Source: Clostridioides difficile_D (lineage in GTDB: Bacteria; Bacillota; Clostridia; Peptostreptococcales; Peptostreptococcaceae). From it: a DNA stretch of 64,000 nt. Each line of letters opens with the position of its first letter. Positions within the stretch are counted from its first letter, which is position 1. Under the pieces are notes generated by a model. That model saw only the letters and a program-made list of their open reading frames with translations. It had not been told where the DNA came from and searched no databases. The DNA is taken from positions 1,798,001 to 1,862,000 of the forward strand of contig OX244046.1 in NCBI GenBank assembly GCA_945861085.1, given 5' to 3'. A program made the position numbers and the translations under genes. Below, piece by piece: positions 44,918 to 53,482 of the stretch.

Positions 44918-45331
44918 TTATTCTCCTTTTCTTAAAGCATTTTCTACAGCTTTTCGTATAGTATCACTGCTATAAGTTGCAGAACTTATAGCATCTACAT
45001 CTAAAGACTGTTGCTTAATAATATTTGTTATAATCTTTTCAGCAGGTTTACCTAAAAGATTGTCATGTTTTAGTATGTTAATATTTTGGATTCTACCATT
45101 ATTAACTTCAACAGATACAGTAGCTTTTACTAGTTTATTATCAGCACTTCCAGTATAAATGCCATTTTTTACGTTAGCGAGATTTATATTTTTCACCACT
45201 AACTTTTCTGGTTTTAAGTTACTTGCAATTAAAATAATAATAAATACAAATACAAAACATAGAACCACTGATATTTTTAAAATTTTTAAAGATTTTTTCT
45301 TCTTATTAGTAACTTCGTTTTGAGTTTTCAT
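44918..45331 (-). CDS. Membrane-anchored FMN-binding domain protein
   Basis: The start is Met 45331 after GGAGG; an upstream in-frame ATG overlaps that site. 137 residues: Lys-rich N-terminus, one membrane helix (~18-38), then an FMN-binding domain with KNGIYTGSADN and DAISSATYSSDTIRKAV. That last motif matches the site of covalent flavin attachment by ApbE-like transferases (S/T in SATYSS). It overlaps the TetR gene by 26 bp. It probably passes electrons across the membrane with the following flavodoxin. Confidence 0.83.
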   Translation of the reverse strand: MKTQNEVTNKKKKSLKILKISVVLCFVFVFIIILIASNLKPEKLVVKNINLANVKNGIYTGSADNKLVKATVSVEVNNGRIQNINILKHDNLLGKPAEKIITNIIKQQSLDVDAISSATYSSDTIRKAVENALRKGE

Positions 45332-45935
45332 TATAAAGTCCTCCAACTAAAATTTCTAAGAAATTGTCTATAATCTGAGAAAAATTATGTAAAGAATACA
45401 ATTGATTTTCTACAATACATAAAACGAATCCTAATAGCGCACTTATAAGCATCCATGAGGTTTTATCTACATTTTGCTTAAATATTCCTTGCTTAATCCC
45501 AATGGAAAGGAGTTCATCTAGCATTTTTATACCATTATTACTAGGTGTACTATTTATATTTTCAGATGCAAATATAAAATTCATTTTACTATGCATAATG
45601 GCTTTTGACATCTCTGGTTCACTAGAGAGAGTTTTTATAAAGCTAGTCATAATTTTTATAATTTGTATATCTATTGGTAGAGAAGAACAATTATGCATAA
45701 GGTCAATAGTGTTACTTTCTATTGTGTTATAAAGCTTATTGGTCATATCACTGATAATCTCTGCTTTGTCTTTGTAGTAAAGATAAATTGTAGTTGGAGA
45801 ATACTCTATTTTTGTAGCAATTTTTCTTATCGATAAATTTTCATATCCATATTGATTGATAATTTCGATGCTAGCATCAATAATTTTTTTCTTCATTTCT
45901 GCTTTTTCATTTTTACGTCTTTCTTTAATACTCAT
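45306..45935 (-). CDS. TetR-family transcriptional regulator
   Basis: 209 residues. N-terminal HTH: IIDASIEIINQYGYENLSIR and EYSPTTIYLYYKDKAEIISD; the variable C-terminal half is helical. It heads the operon with the FMN-binding and flavodoxin genes. A 27-bp inverted repeat just upstream of its start is the likely operator for autoregulation. Confidence 0.9.
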   Translation of the reverse strand: MSIKERRKNEKAEMKKKIIDASIEIINQYGYENLSIRKIATKIEYSPTTIYLYYKDKAEIISDMTNKLYNTIESNTIDLMHNCSSLPIDIQIIKIMTSFIKTLSSEPEMSKAIMHSKMNFIFASENINSTPSNNGIKMLDELLSIGIKQGIFKQNVDKTSWMLISALLGFVLCIVENQLYSLHNFSQIIDNFLEILVGGLYNENSKRSY

Positions 45936-45953
45936 ATAATCACCTCGTAACTT

Positions 45954-45980
45954 AACAGTGTTAACTTAATTTACACTGTT
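45954..45980 (-). promoter_or_regulatory. TetR operator
   Basis: AACAGTGT-N11-ACACTGTT, a perfect 8-bp inverted repeat placed about 20-45 bp upstream of the TetR start codon. Confidence 0.75.
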
Positions 45981-46308
45981 ATTATATGTTTAAATTTTAA
46001 TGTTGTCAATAAACTATTTTTTTATGCTGTTAGTAAACTATTAATAATATAAGTTAATATATTTTTATAGATAATAAGTTAGAGTTATTAATTGTAATAT
46101 TTGCGGTATTGTTGTATAATAATAATCGGTTTAAACGTGCCACATTTTGTTAAAGTTAGTTCATAACTTTAAACAAACTTTAATAAAATACATTAAAATA
46201 TAATAAATTCTTTTATACTATAAAATTTATTTTATAGTTATTAAATCAGATGTTTGAAGTTTTTTTATAGTCTATAATAAATAGCCTAAAATTAGAATTT
46301 AACATCTG
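45981..46308. other. AT-rich region before the preQ1 riboswitch, no gene
   Basis: No frame or second RNA motif recognised. The queK promoter must be in its right part. Confidence 0.5.
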
Positions 46309-46344
46309 TACTTGTTCGAGAACTCCAAGTATAAAAAACTAAGG
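46309..46344 (+). promoter_or_regulatory. PreQ1-I riboswitch aptamer
   Basis: P1 ACTTG (46310-46314) pairs with CAAGT (46326-46330); the loop carries TTCGAGAACTC and the 3' tail ATAAAAAACTAAGGA is the canonical A-rich preQ1-I tail with the AAGG-type docking sequence. It is about 105 bases upstream of queK. Following sequences to 46440 contain alternative hairpins consistent with transcription or translation control. It predicts repression of the operon by preQ1. Confidence 0.88.
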
Positions 46345-46448
46345 AATTATATAGTGGCAGTATATAATTAATACCCTTAGACACACCTTTTTGAAAGTGG
46401 AAAAAAGATGTGTAGTTCTCCTCGACCACAAATCAAGGAGGATAAAAA

Positions 46449-47417
46449 ATGGAAAAAAGAAAAGTAATAATTGATTGTGACCCAGGAATTGATGATTCTT
46501 TGGCAATCCTTCTGGCTTTAAATTCACCAGAGCTAGAAGTAATTGGAATTACCACATGTTGTGGAAATGTTCCAGCAAATATAGGTGCAGAAAATGCACT
46601 AAAAACACTCCAAATGTGTTCTTCACTAAATATACCAGTATATATAGGAGAAGAAGCACCACTAAAAAGAAAACTTGTAACAGCTCAAGATACACATGGA
46701 GAAGATGGTATTGGAGAAAACTTTTATCAAAAAGTGATGGAAGCTAAGGCAAAAAATGGAGCAGTAGATTTTATAATAAGTACTTTACATAATCATGAAA
46801 AAGTATCAATAATAGCACTTGCACCACTTACAAACATAGCTAAAGCACTTATGAAAGATAAAGAAGCCTTTGAAAATCTTGATGAATTTGTATCTATGGG
46901 AGGAGCATTTAGAATTCATGGAAATTGCTCTCCAGTAGCAGAATTTAACTATTGGGTAGACCCACACGGAGCAGATTATGTTTACAAGCATTTATCTAAA
47001 AAAATTCACATGGTAGGTTTAGACGTAACTAGAAAAATTGTACTTACTCCCAACATTATTGAGTTTATAAATAGACTTGATAAAGAAATGGCAAAATACA
47101 TAACTGAAATAACTAGATTCTACATTGATTTCCATTGGGAACAGGAAGGAATAATTGGTTGTGTGATAAATGACCCTCTAGCAGTAGCATACTTTATAGA
47201 TAGAAGTATATGTGAAGGGTTTGAATCATATGTAGAGATTGTAGAAGATGGAATAGCTATGGGTCAATCTATAGTAGATTCTTTCGATTTCTATAAAAAA
47301 CGTCCTAATGCAATTGTTCTAAATGAAGTTGATGAGAAGAAGTTTATGTACATGTTTTTAAAGAGGCTTTTTAAAGGTTATGAAGACATTATAGACTCTG
47401 TGAAAGGAGTGATATAG
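46449..47417 (+). CDS. queK: Nucleoside hydrolase, probable queuosine hydrolase
   Basis: 322 residues of the IunH fold. DCDPGIDDSLAILLAL is the Ca2+/ribose-binding motif, with EVIGITTCCGNVPA, NIAKAL and NYWVDPHGADYV. In the neighbourhood of a preQ1 riboswitch, an ECF S-component and a radical-SAM protein it matches the known C. difficile queuine salvage locus, where this hydrolase releases queuine from queuosine. Substrate assignment is from that context; the fold alone cannot separate it from purine nucleoside hydrolases. Confidence 0.88.
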   Translation: MEKRKVIIDCDPGIDDSLAILLALNSPELEVIGITTCCGNVPANIGAENALKTLQMCSSLNIPVYIGEEAPLKRKLVTAQDTHGEDGIGENFYQKVMEAKAKNGAVDFIISTLHNHEKVSIIALAPLTNIAKALMKDKEAFENLDEFVSMGGAFRIHGNCSPVAEFNYWVDPHGADYVYKHLSKKIHMVGLDVTRKIVLTPNIIEFINRLDKEMAKYITEITRFYIDFHWEQEGIIGCVINDPLAVAYFIDRSICEGFESYVEIVEDGIAMGQSIVDSFDFYKKRPNAIVLNEVDEKKFMYMFLKRLFKGYEDIIDSVKGVI

Positions 47418-47418
47418 T

Positions 47419-47982
47419 GTGAAACCAAAAATATGTATAAAAACTATTACTCTTATAGCTTTTGGTATAGCTATAAATATAATAGGTGCATTTATAGCTA
47501 TGGGATTAAGATTACCTATATACTTAGATTCAATAGGAACTATAATGATAGCCTCACTTTTAGGACCTAAATATGCTGTCATTACAGGTGTGTTTGGAAG
47601 CCTAATAAGTGGAGTTACATTTGATGTATATTCTCTCTATTTTGCACCAGTTCAAATATCAACAGGCTTACTTGCTGGAATAGCATTTAAAAAAAATTTT
47701 TTAAATGGTATAAAAACTCCATTAGGAGTACTATTATTTGCTATTCCAACATCGATAATAAGTTCAATAATTTCAGCTTTTTTGTTTGGAGGTATGACAT
47801 CCTCAGGTTCTTCTTATATAGTACAAATCTTGAAAGTATTAGGGCTAGGAGATGTCTTTAGTGTATTTGTAACTCAAATTTTCACTGACTATGCAGATAA
47901 GTTGGTAGCAGTTGTTTTAGTGAATATAGGATTAAATGCAGTTCCCAAAACTTTAAAGGTATCATTGACTGGGGAAAGATAG
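47419..47982 (+). CDS. qrtT: ECF transporter substrate-specific component (QrtT type)
   Basis: Starts at GTG 47419, two bases after the queK stop. 187 residues with six hydrophobic segments and the family motifs GAFIAMGLRLPIYLDSIGT and GPKYAVITGVFGSLISG. S-components bind the ligand and use a shared ECF energising module encoded elsewhere. The preQ1-controlled operon indicates queuosine/queuine as cargo. Confidence 0.85.
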   Translation: MKPKICIKTITLIAFGIAINIIGAFIAMGLRLPIYLDSIGTIMIASLLGPKYAVITGVFGSLISGVTFDVYSLYFAPVQISTGLLAGIAFKKNFLNGIKTPLGVLLFAIPTSIISSIISAFLFGGMTSSGSSYIVQILKVLGLGDVFSVFVTQIFTDYADKLVAVVLVNIGLNAVPKTLKVSLTGER

Positions 47983-47990
47983 GAGAAAAA

Positions 47991-48680
47991 ATGGATAGAT
48001 ACAGTGAGATAACAAATAAAAATCAAAGAGAAATTGTTTTACTTAAAGGATTTCCTTGTATATGGGGAAAGTGTTCTTTTTGTGATTATATAGATGATAA
48101 TTCTAATTTAGAAGAAGAGATGAACAAATTAAATCTGGAGGTTTTAAAGAACATAACTGGAAAATATGGAGTCCTTGAGGTCATAAATTCTGGCAGTTGT
48201 TTTGAACTACCTAAGGATACTTTAGAGCAAATAAAATGTATTATAAAAGAGAAAAATATAAAAAAATTATTTCTAGAAAGTCATTGGTCCTATAAGAACA
48301 GGCTTAAAGAAATGAGAGACTATTTTGAAATTCCCATAGTATTTAAAATTGGTGTTGAAACCTTTGACAATGATTTTAGAAATAATGTTTTAAATAAAAA
48401 TGCAAAATTTAAGACTCCACAAGATGTAAAAGACTATTTTGATTCACCATGTATTATGGTTGGGATTGAAGGGCAAACAAAAGAGATGATAGACAAAGAT
48501 ATAGAGATTATCTTAAATACTTTTGAAAAGGCAACAGTGAATGTTTTTATAAATAATTCTTCTAGTATAAAAAGAGATGAAGAGTTAGTAAAATGGTTTA
48601 TTAGTAAGTATAAATTTTTGGATGAAAATCCAAATATAGAAGTTTTATACAACAATACAGACTTTGGTGTAGGAGATTAG
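47991..48680 (+). CDS. queL: Radical-SAM queuine lyase
   Basis: 229 residues. It has PCIWGKCSFCDY, a CX4CX2C cluster that differs from the canonical CX3CX2C, followed by a SAM-barrel pattern (KKLFLESHWSYK, VFKIGVETFDNDF, CIMVGIEGQTKEM). The known C. difficile enzyme in this operon converts queuine to preQ1, letting the cell re-enter the queuosine pathway. Eight bases separate it from qrtT. Identity rests on context and fold. Confidence 0.85.
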   Translation: MDRYSEITNKNQREIVLLKGFPCIWGKCSFCDYIDDNSNLEEEMNKLNLEVLKNITGKYGVLEVINSGSCFELPKDTLEQIKCIIKEKNIKKLFLESHWSYKNRLKEMRDYFEIPIVFKIGVETFDNDFRNNVLNKNAKFKTPQDVKDYFDSPCIMVGIEGQTKEMIDKDIEIILNTFEKATVNVFINNSSSIKRDEELVKWFISKYKFLDENPNIEVLYNNTDFGVGD

Positions 48681-48728
48681 CATTAATTTTGTTGAAATTT
48701 TAAATTAAAAAACTTTAGTATATTTTTT

Positions 48729-48762
48729 AAAAAGCTTCTAATAGTTAGAAGCTTTTTTTGTG
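48729..48762 (+). terminator. Terminator of the queuine salvage operon
   Basis: AAAAGCTTCTA pairs with TAGAAGCTTTT, followed by T residues. Confidence 0.85.
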
Positions 48763-48806
48763 GAGTTTTATGTTACAATAAGAAAAAGGAATTAAGGAGT
48801 AAATAA

Positions 48807-49535
48807 ATGATGTTTAATAGGGAAAAATGGGATAATTTGGATTATAATGAACTTTTAGAATATATGAAGTCTATACAAGATATCAGATATAGAGATTTTA
48901 ATAAAAAGCTCATACCTGGGACAGATAATATAATAGGTATTAGAATTCCTAATTTAAGAAAGTTATCAAAAGAAATAATCAAAGGAAATTGGAAAGAGTT
49001 TTTAGAAATAGCAGAGGATACATATTATGAAGAAGTTGTACTACAAGGTATGATAATTGGCAATATAAATAGTAACTTTGAAGAAACTTTATACTATATA
49101 AAAAGATTTGTACCTAAAATAAATAATTGGTCAGTTTGTGATGGGTTTTGTTCTGGTTTAAAATATACAAAAAAATATAAAGAAAACATGTATGATATAC
49201 TCAAACAATATGTTCATTCAGAAAATCCGTGGGAAATTAGATTTGCATTAGTTATGTTTTTAATATATTATGTTGATGATAAACATATTAAACAAATTTT
49301 TGAATACTGTAATAATATACAAAGCAAAGAATATTATGTTAAAATGGGTATGGCATGGTTGCTGTCAATTTGTTTTATTAAATATGAAGAAGAAACATTT
49401 TTCTATATAAAAAATAATAATTTAGATGATTTTACTTACAATAAAACGCTACAAAAAATAATTGAATCAAATAGAGTAGATTCAAAAAAGAAGAATATAA
49501 TAAGAAGTATGAAAAGAAAGACAAGAAGATATTGA
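48807..49535 (+). CDS. DNA alkylation repair protein (AlkD-like)
   Basis: 242 residues with the ALK/HEAT-repeat family pattern: IPGTDNIIGIRIPNLRKLSK, EVVLQGMIIGNI, FVPKINNWSVCDGFC, NPWEIRFALVMFLIYYV and YVKMGMAWLLSICF. AlkD-type glycosylases excise bulky or cationic alkylated bases by a HEAT-repeat clamp. An AAGGAG site precedes ATG 48807. It is followed closely (13 bp) by a DNA-binding-like protein. Confidence 0.87.
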   Translation: MMFNREKWDNLDYNELLEYMKSIQDIRYRDFNKKLIPGTDNIIGIRIPNLRKLSKEIIKGNWKEFLEIAEDTYYEEVVLQGMIIGNINSNFEETLYYIKRFVPKINNWSVCDGFCSGLKYTKKYKENMYDILKQYVHSENPWEIRFALVMFLIYYVDDKHIKQIFEYCNNIQSKEYYVKMGMAWLLSICFIKYEEETFFYIKNNNLDDFTYNKTLQKIIESNRVDSKKKNIIRSMKRKTRRY

Positions 49536-49548
49536 CGGAGGAATGTTA

Positions 49549-50223
49549 ATGAATAACAACGAGGAAAGAATTGATAAATTTTTAGAACTTCAAAGCAAAG
49601 GGATTAAATTTGCAGAGATAGCTCAAAATCTAAAAATTAGTCAAAGTACTTTAAGAACCTTTTTAAATAAAAAAGGATATAAGTCAGAAAAAGGTAAATA
49701 CATATTAAAAGACGAATTAAATTATAATGAAAATTTAGACAATGGAAACTTGGGAGAGAAAAAAGCTAAAGAATATGAAAAAAATAAAAAGAATAATACA
49801 AGTAATAGAAAAAAAGTAAGCACCAAAAAAAAGATTTCTAATGAAAAGGTTTTAAGTAAAAGTGTTGAACAAATTGAGTTTAATAGCACAGATTTAAAAA
49901 ATACAAAACCAAAAAAAAATGTTAAGCCTAAAAAAGATAGGAAAATAAATATAACTCAAGAAGATTTAGATAAGCTTTGTGAAGTATATGATTGGTATTT
50001 AGAAGTAAAAGATTACAATATAAAGCCTAAAAAAGCATCTAATAAAAAAGATATACATATAGATAACGAAACCATAGATGAATTAAAAACAACAAGAATA
50101 CGCATAGACAAAGAAACATGGAATGATTTTGAAAGGTTATGTAGTAATTCAAATTTTGAAAAACATCAAATACTTACACAAGCATTGAAAGAATTTATGA
50201 AAAAATATAAAAATCTACTATAA
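49549..50223 (+). CDS. Basic HTH/ribbon-helix-helix-like protein of unknown role
   Basis: The start is ATG 49549 after GGAGG; an ATG two codons upstream is too close. 224 residues: N-terminal HTH-like segment (FAEIAQNLKISQSTLRTFLN), a very Lys/Asn-rich disordered middle (~60-135), and a C-terminal RIRIDKETWNDFERLCSNSN segment that looks like a ribbon-helix-helix or short DNA-binding motif. It probably binds DNA through both ends. No named family is recognised. It lies between an alkylation-repair gene and a lipoprotein/two-component set. Confidence 0.6.
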   Translation: MNNNEERIDKFLELQSKGIKFAEIAQNLKISQSTLRTFLNKKGYKSEKGKYILKDELNYNENLDNGNLGEKKAKEYEKNKKNNTSNRKKVSTKKKISNEKVLSKSVEQIEFNSTDLKNTKPKKNVKPKKDRKINITQEDLDKLCEVYDWYLEVKDYNIKPKKASNKKDIHIDNETIDELKTTRIRIDKETWNDFERLCSNSNFEKHQILTQALKEFMKKYKNLL

Positions 50224-50248
50224 AATACTACTATATGAGGTGCTTAAT

Positions 50249-51085
50249 ATGAATAAAATAGTAAAAAAATCAATATTTCTAATGATTACATTAACAATAT
50301 TTACTTTTACATTGACAGCATGTGAAAAAGAGGAACAACCTGATACAGTCGACATTCAAACAAAAGATAATAATGAGGTAAAAATAGATGAGGGAAATGC
50401 AAAAGTATTGAATATAGGAAAATCAGAAATTATAAACATAGATGAAGGTGATAAAGTAGACACATCCACAAAGATAGAAAATAATTCAACTTTTAATGTA
50501 TCAAATGTTGAGTTAATATATAATGAATATGATGAGAATAAAAAAATTATTTCTTCAGATAGTAAGGCTTTGTTGGATATGACTCTAATGCCTGGGAAAG
50601 TTGCTTATATAGAATATGGGCATAAAACTTTTGCAAAGAGTGTAGAAGTTTATGCATATGAATATGAAGCAGAGGGCAAGATTATTTATGTTAATTTAAA
50701 AGAAAATACTATTGATATAAGAAATAATAATATTAAGCTAGAAAACAGTAGTCAGTATGAGGTAATATCTACATCAGAACTTAAAAAAGTAAATGAATCA
50801 AAAGAGGGAATTACATATCAAATAAAAGTAAAAAATTCATCTTCAAAAGATTTAGGAAATATTATTCTTAAAACAGCAGAGGTTAATGAAAATGGAGAAT
50901 ATTTAATGGTAAATCGTGTACCATCATATAAGATTTTAAAAGCTTCAGAAGAGACAGATATAGATATATTGTGTTCAACAAAAGCAAAAAGTGTTGAAAT
51001 AGTAGGATATACGTATGATGATATAAAAGAAAAAGCCAATGTAGATATTGACTTAAAATCTCATAAAGTTAAGATAGACAAATAA
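50249..51085 (+). CDS. Lipoprotein of unknown function
   Basis: The start is ATG 50249; a GTG three codons upstream overlaps the AGGTG site. 278 residues: signal peptide ending TFTLTACEKEEQ (lipobox Cys ~25), then two beta-rich domains, each containing an NSS/NNST...VSNVEL-type strand pattern reminiscent of FxLYD-like domains. It precedes the response regulator by 15 bp, so may be its sensory accessory or target. No enzyme motif. Confidence 0.75.
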   Translation: MNKIVKKSIFLMITLTIFTFTLTACEKEEQPDTVDIQTKDNNEVKIDEGNAKVLNIGKSEIINIDEGDKVDTSTKIENNSTFNVSNVELIYNEYDENKKIISSDSKALLDMTLMPGKVAYIEYGHKTFAKSVEVYAYEYEAEGKIIYVNLKENTIDIRNNNIKLENSSQYEVISTSELKKVNESKEGITYQIKVKNSSSKDLGNIILKTAEVNENGEYLMVNRVPSYKILKASEETDIDILCSTKAKSVEIVGYTYDDIKEKANVDIDLKSHKVKIDK

Positions 51086-51100
51086 AGGTAGGGGATATTT

Positions 51101-51772
51101 ATGAAGGTTTTGATAGTTGAAGATAATAAGATACTTTTAGAAAGTGTAGTAGAAGAACTCAGCAAACATTTTGAAACTGAAAAGTGTGAAGATGGAGAAG
51201 AAGCCTTATACTTGGTGAATCAAAATATCTATGATTTAGTTATTTTAGATTTAATGCTTCCTAATATAAATGGAATTGATATTCTAAAGAAGATGAGAGT
51301 TAATAATATAGATACGCCTGTACTTATATTGACAGCTAAAGAAGCATTAGACGACAAAGTAGAAGCATTTACTATAGGAGCTAACGATTATTTGACAAAA
51401 CCTTTTTATATGGAAGAATTAGTAGCGAGAGTTTACGCCATACTAAGAACTAATGGAAAGATAAAAGAAAGAAATGGATTAGAATTTAAATCTTTATATT
51501 TGGATACATTAGAGAAAAGAGTATATATTGAAAAAGAAGAAATAAAACTTCAAAACAAGCAGTTTAACTTGCTTGAGTATTTTGTATTAAATAAAGGTTC
51601 AATTTTGTTAAAAGAACAAATTTATGATAGAATATGGGGAATTGATTCAGATGCAACCATTGAAATAGTGGAGGTATATGTAAGTAATCTAAGAAAAAAG
51701 CTCAGTAAATATGGATATGATAAATATATTAAAACTAAACGTAAGGTAGGATATATATTCGATGATAAATAA
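51101..51772 (+). CDS. OmpR-family response regulator (CD1688-like)
   Basis: 223 residues. Receiver ~1-112 with VEDNK acidic pair, phospho-Asp in DLVILDLMLPNINGID, Lys in YLTKPFYMEEL; C-terminal winged helix NKQFNLLEYFVLNKGSILLK and VYVSNLRKKLSKYG. Its stop overlaps the kinase start by 11 bp. By gene order I place it as the orthologue of CD1688, reported to repress sporulation in strain 630; that link is recall, not tested here. Confidence 0.9.
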   Translation: MKVLIVEDNKILLESVVEELSKHFETEKCEDGEEALYLVNQNIYDLVILDLMLPNINGIDILKKMRVNNIDTPVLILTAKEALDDKVEAFTIGANDYLTKPFYMEELVARVYAILRTNGKIKERNGLEFKSLYLDTLEKRVYIEKEEIKLQNKQFNLLEYFVLNKGSILLKEQIYDRIWGIDSDATIEIVEVYVSNLRKKLSKYGYDKYIKTKRKVGYIFDDK

Positions 51773-52994
51773 GAATGTATTTACTAGTACTAAAAATCAT
51801 CTAATAAAAATGTATATTGTTGTAGTAGGTAGCTTTTTGATAATCTTTTCTATATTTATATATTCATATTTTAGAGGACTTACATATAGTGGAATTGATA
51901 GTGAGATAAATGATGAACTTGAATATATAGTTTCTCAATTTAAAAGAACATCATTTTTGGACCCAATAAGACTCAAAGACCCTAAAGATATGGTATATGT
52001 ATATGAAGATGGTAGAATAAGTTATTATACTCAAAATGAATATTTTGATGAGTTGCTTCCAGATAGAAGACTAGATAAAAAAAATTCATTTTTTAAATAC
52101 ACAGAAAACGGATATACTTTTAGAGAATTAAATGTGGATGTAGGTAGATACCAAATACAGATAATTAGAAATATAGATTCTGAGATGAATTCTTTAAAAC
52201 AGCTTACATCTGTTCTTATAATTGGAATATTGATTTCTGTAATAATTACTTATTTTGTTGCTGTATATCTTACTAGAAAAGCTTTAATTCCAATAGAAAC
52301 AGCATGGAAAAATCAAGCTAAGTTTATACAAGATGCTTCTCATGAATTAAGAACACCGATAACAATAGTTTCATCAAAATTAGAAAGTATGTTAAAATCC
52401 CCAGAAAGTACAGTGAATGATGAAGTTGAAACAATAGCTACTGCAATGAAGGAAACTAGAAGACTTAAAAAAATGATAACTGATTTATTGTCTCTTACTA
52501 AAGAAGATTCCATTGTTAAAATCAATTTAGAAGAAGTAGACTTAGAAAAGTTATTGGAAGAGGTATCAGAGGATTATATTGATATCGCTGAATTTCAAGA
52601 AAAAAGATTTGTATTTAATTCTAAACTGAAGAACAAAGTTATAACAACAGATAAAAATAAATTAAGACAGCTTATATTGATTTTTCTTGATAATGCTTTT
52701 AAATATACAAAGCTGGGTGATGAAATAGTATTAGAATTAAAAGAAGAGATAGAAGATGAGGTGATTTTACTTATAAGTGATACTGGTATAGGCATAAAAA
52801 AAGAAGAAATACCACTTATATTTGATAGATTTTTTAGAAGTGAAAATGTAAGAAATAAAGATTTAGAAGGTTCTGGAATAGGGCTTTCAATAGCTCGTAT
52901 GATTAGTCTGAATTTGTCTATTGAGATAAATGTAACTTCTGATATAGGTGTTGGAACTACCTTTGAATTATCAATACCAAAAAAGTTAAAATAA
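51762..52994 (+). CDS. Sensor histidine kinase paired with the CD1688-like regulator
   Basis: 410 residues. Two membrane helices (~15-35 and ~145-165) with ~105 extracellular residues between; DHp with QDASHELRTPITIVSSKLE; HATPase_c with DNAFKYTK, ISDTGIGI and GSGIGLSIARM. It overlaps the regulator by 11 bp in a different frame. Together with the lipoprotein upstream it looks like a cell-surface sensing unit. Confidence 0.92.
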   Translation: MINKNVFTSTKNHLIKMYIVVVGSFLIIFSIFIYSYFRGLTYSGIDSEINDELEYIVSQFKRTSFLDPIRLKDPKDMVYVYEDGRISYYTQNEYFDELLPDRRLDKKNSFFKYTENGYTFRELNVDVGRYQIQIIRNIDSEMNSLKQLTSVLIIGILISVIITYFVAVYLTRKALIPIETAWKNQAKFIQDASHELRTPITIVSSKLESMLKSPESTVNDEVETIATAMKETRRLKKMITDLLSLTKEDSIVKINLEEVDLEKLLEEVSEDYIDIAEFQEKRFVFNSKLKNKVITTDKNKLRQLILIFLDNAFKYTKLGDEIVLELKEEIEDEVILLISDTGIGIKKEEIPLIFDRFFRSENVRNKDLEGSGIGLSIARMISLNLSIEINVTSDIGVGTTFELSIPKKLK

Positions 52995-53148
52995 TAAAAA
53001 TATAAAAACTTGTTTTTAGAAATCAAGAATGGGTATACTAATTAGTATAAAATAAAATATAAAAAGACCTTATAAAAGTAAAATTATATTTATGAATTTC
53101 ATAGTATAATCATATAGGGATAATAAAGTTTATAGGAGGGTTTAAAAA

Positions 53149-53466
53149 ATGGCAAAAGTTATAAATACATCTGAATTTAGAAGTAGTGTTGAAGGTAGTA
53201 AAGGAGTAGTTGTAGTAGATTTCTTTGCAACTTGGTGTGGACCTTGTAACATGTTAGGACCTGTATTTGCAGAATTAGGTGAAGAGATGAAAGATGAAGC
53301 TAGATTTGTAAAAGTTGATATAGATGAGAGCTTAGAAATAGCTCAACAGTTTAGTGTATCTACAGTACCAACTATGATTATATTTAAAGATGGAAAACCA
53401 GTAGAAACTTTAATTGGATTCATGCCAAAGAACAAAATTGAAATGAAAGTAAAATCATATTTATAA
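53149..53466 (+). CDS. trxA: Thioredoxin
   Basis: 105 residues, standard length. Active site FATWCGPCNMLGPV with WCGPC, then VDIDES and cis-Pro region VSTVPTM. Reduced by the downstream thioredoxin reductase, 16 bp away, forming a two-gene redox operon. Confidence 0.95.
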   Translation: MAKVINTSEFRSSVEGSKGVVVVDFFATWCGPCNMLGPVFAELGEEMKDEARFVKVDIDESLEIAQQFSVSTVPTMIIFKDGKPVETLIGFMPKNKIEMKVKSYL

Positions 53467-53482
53467 AAAATGGGTGAGTATT

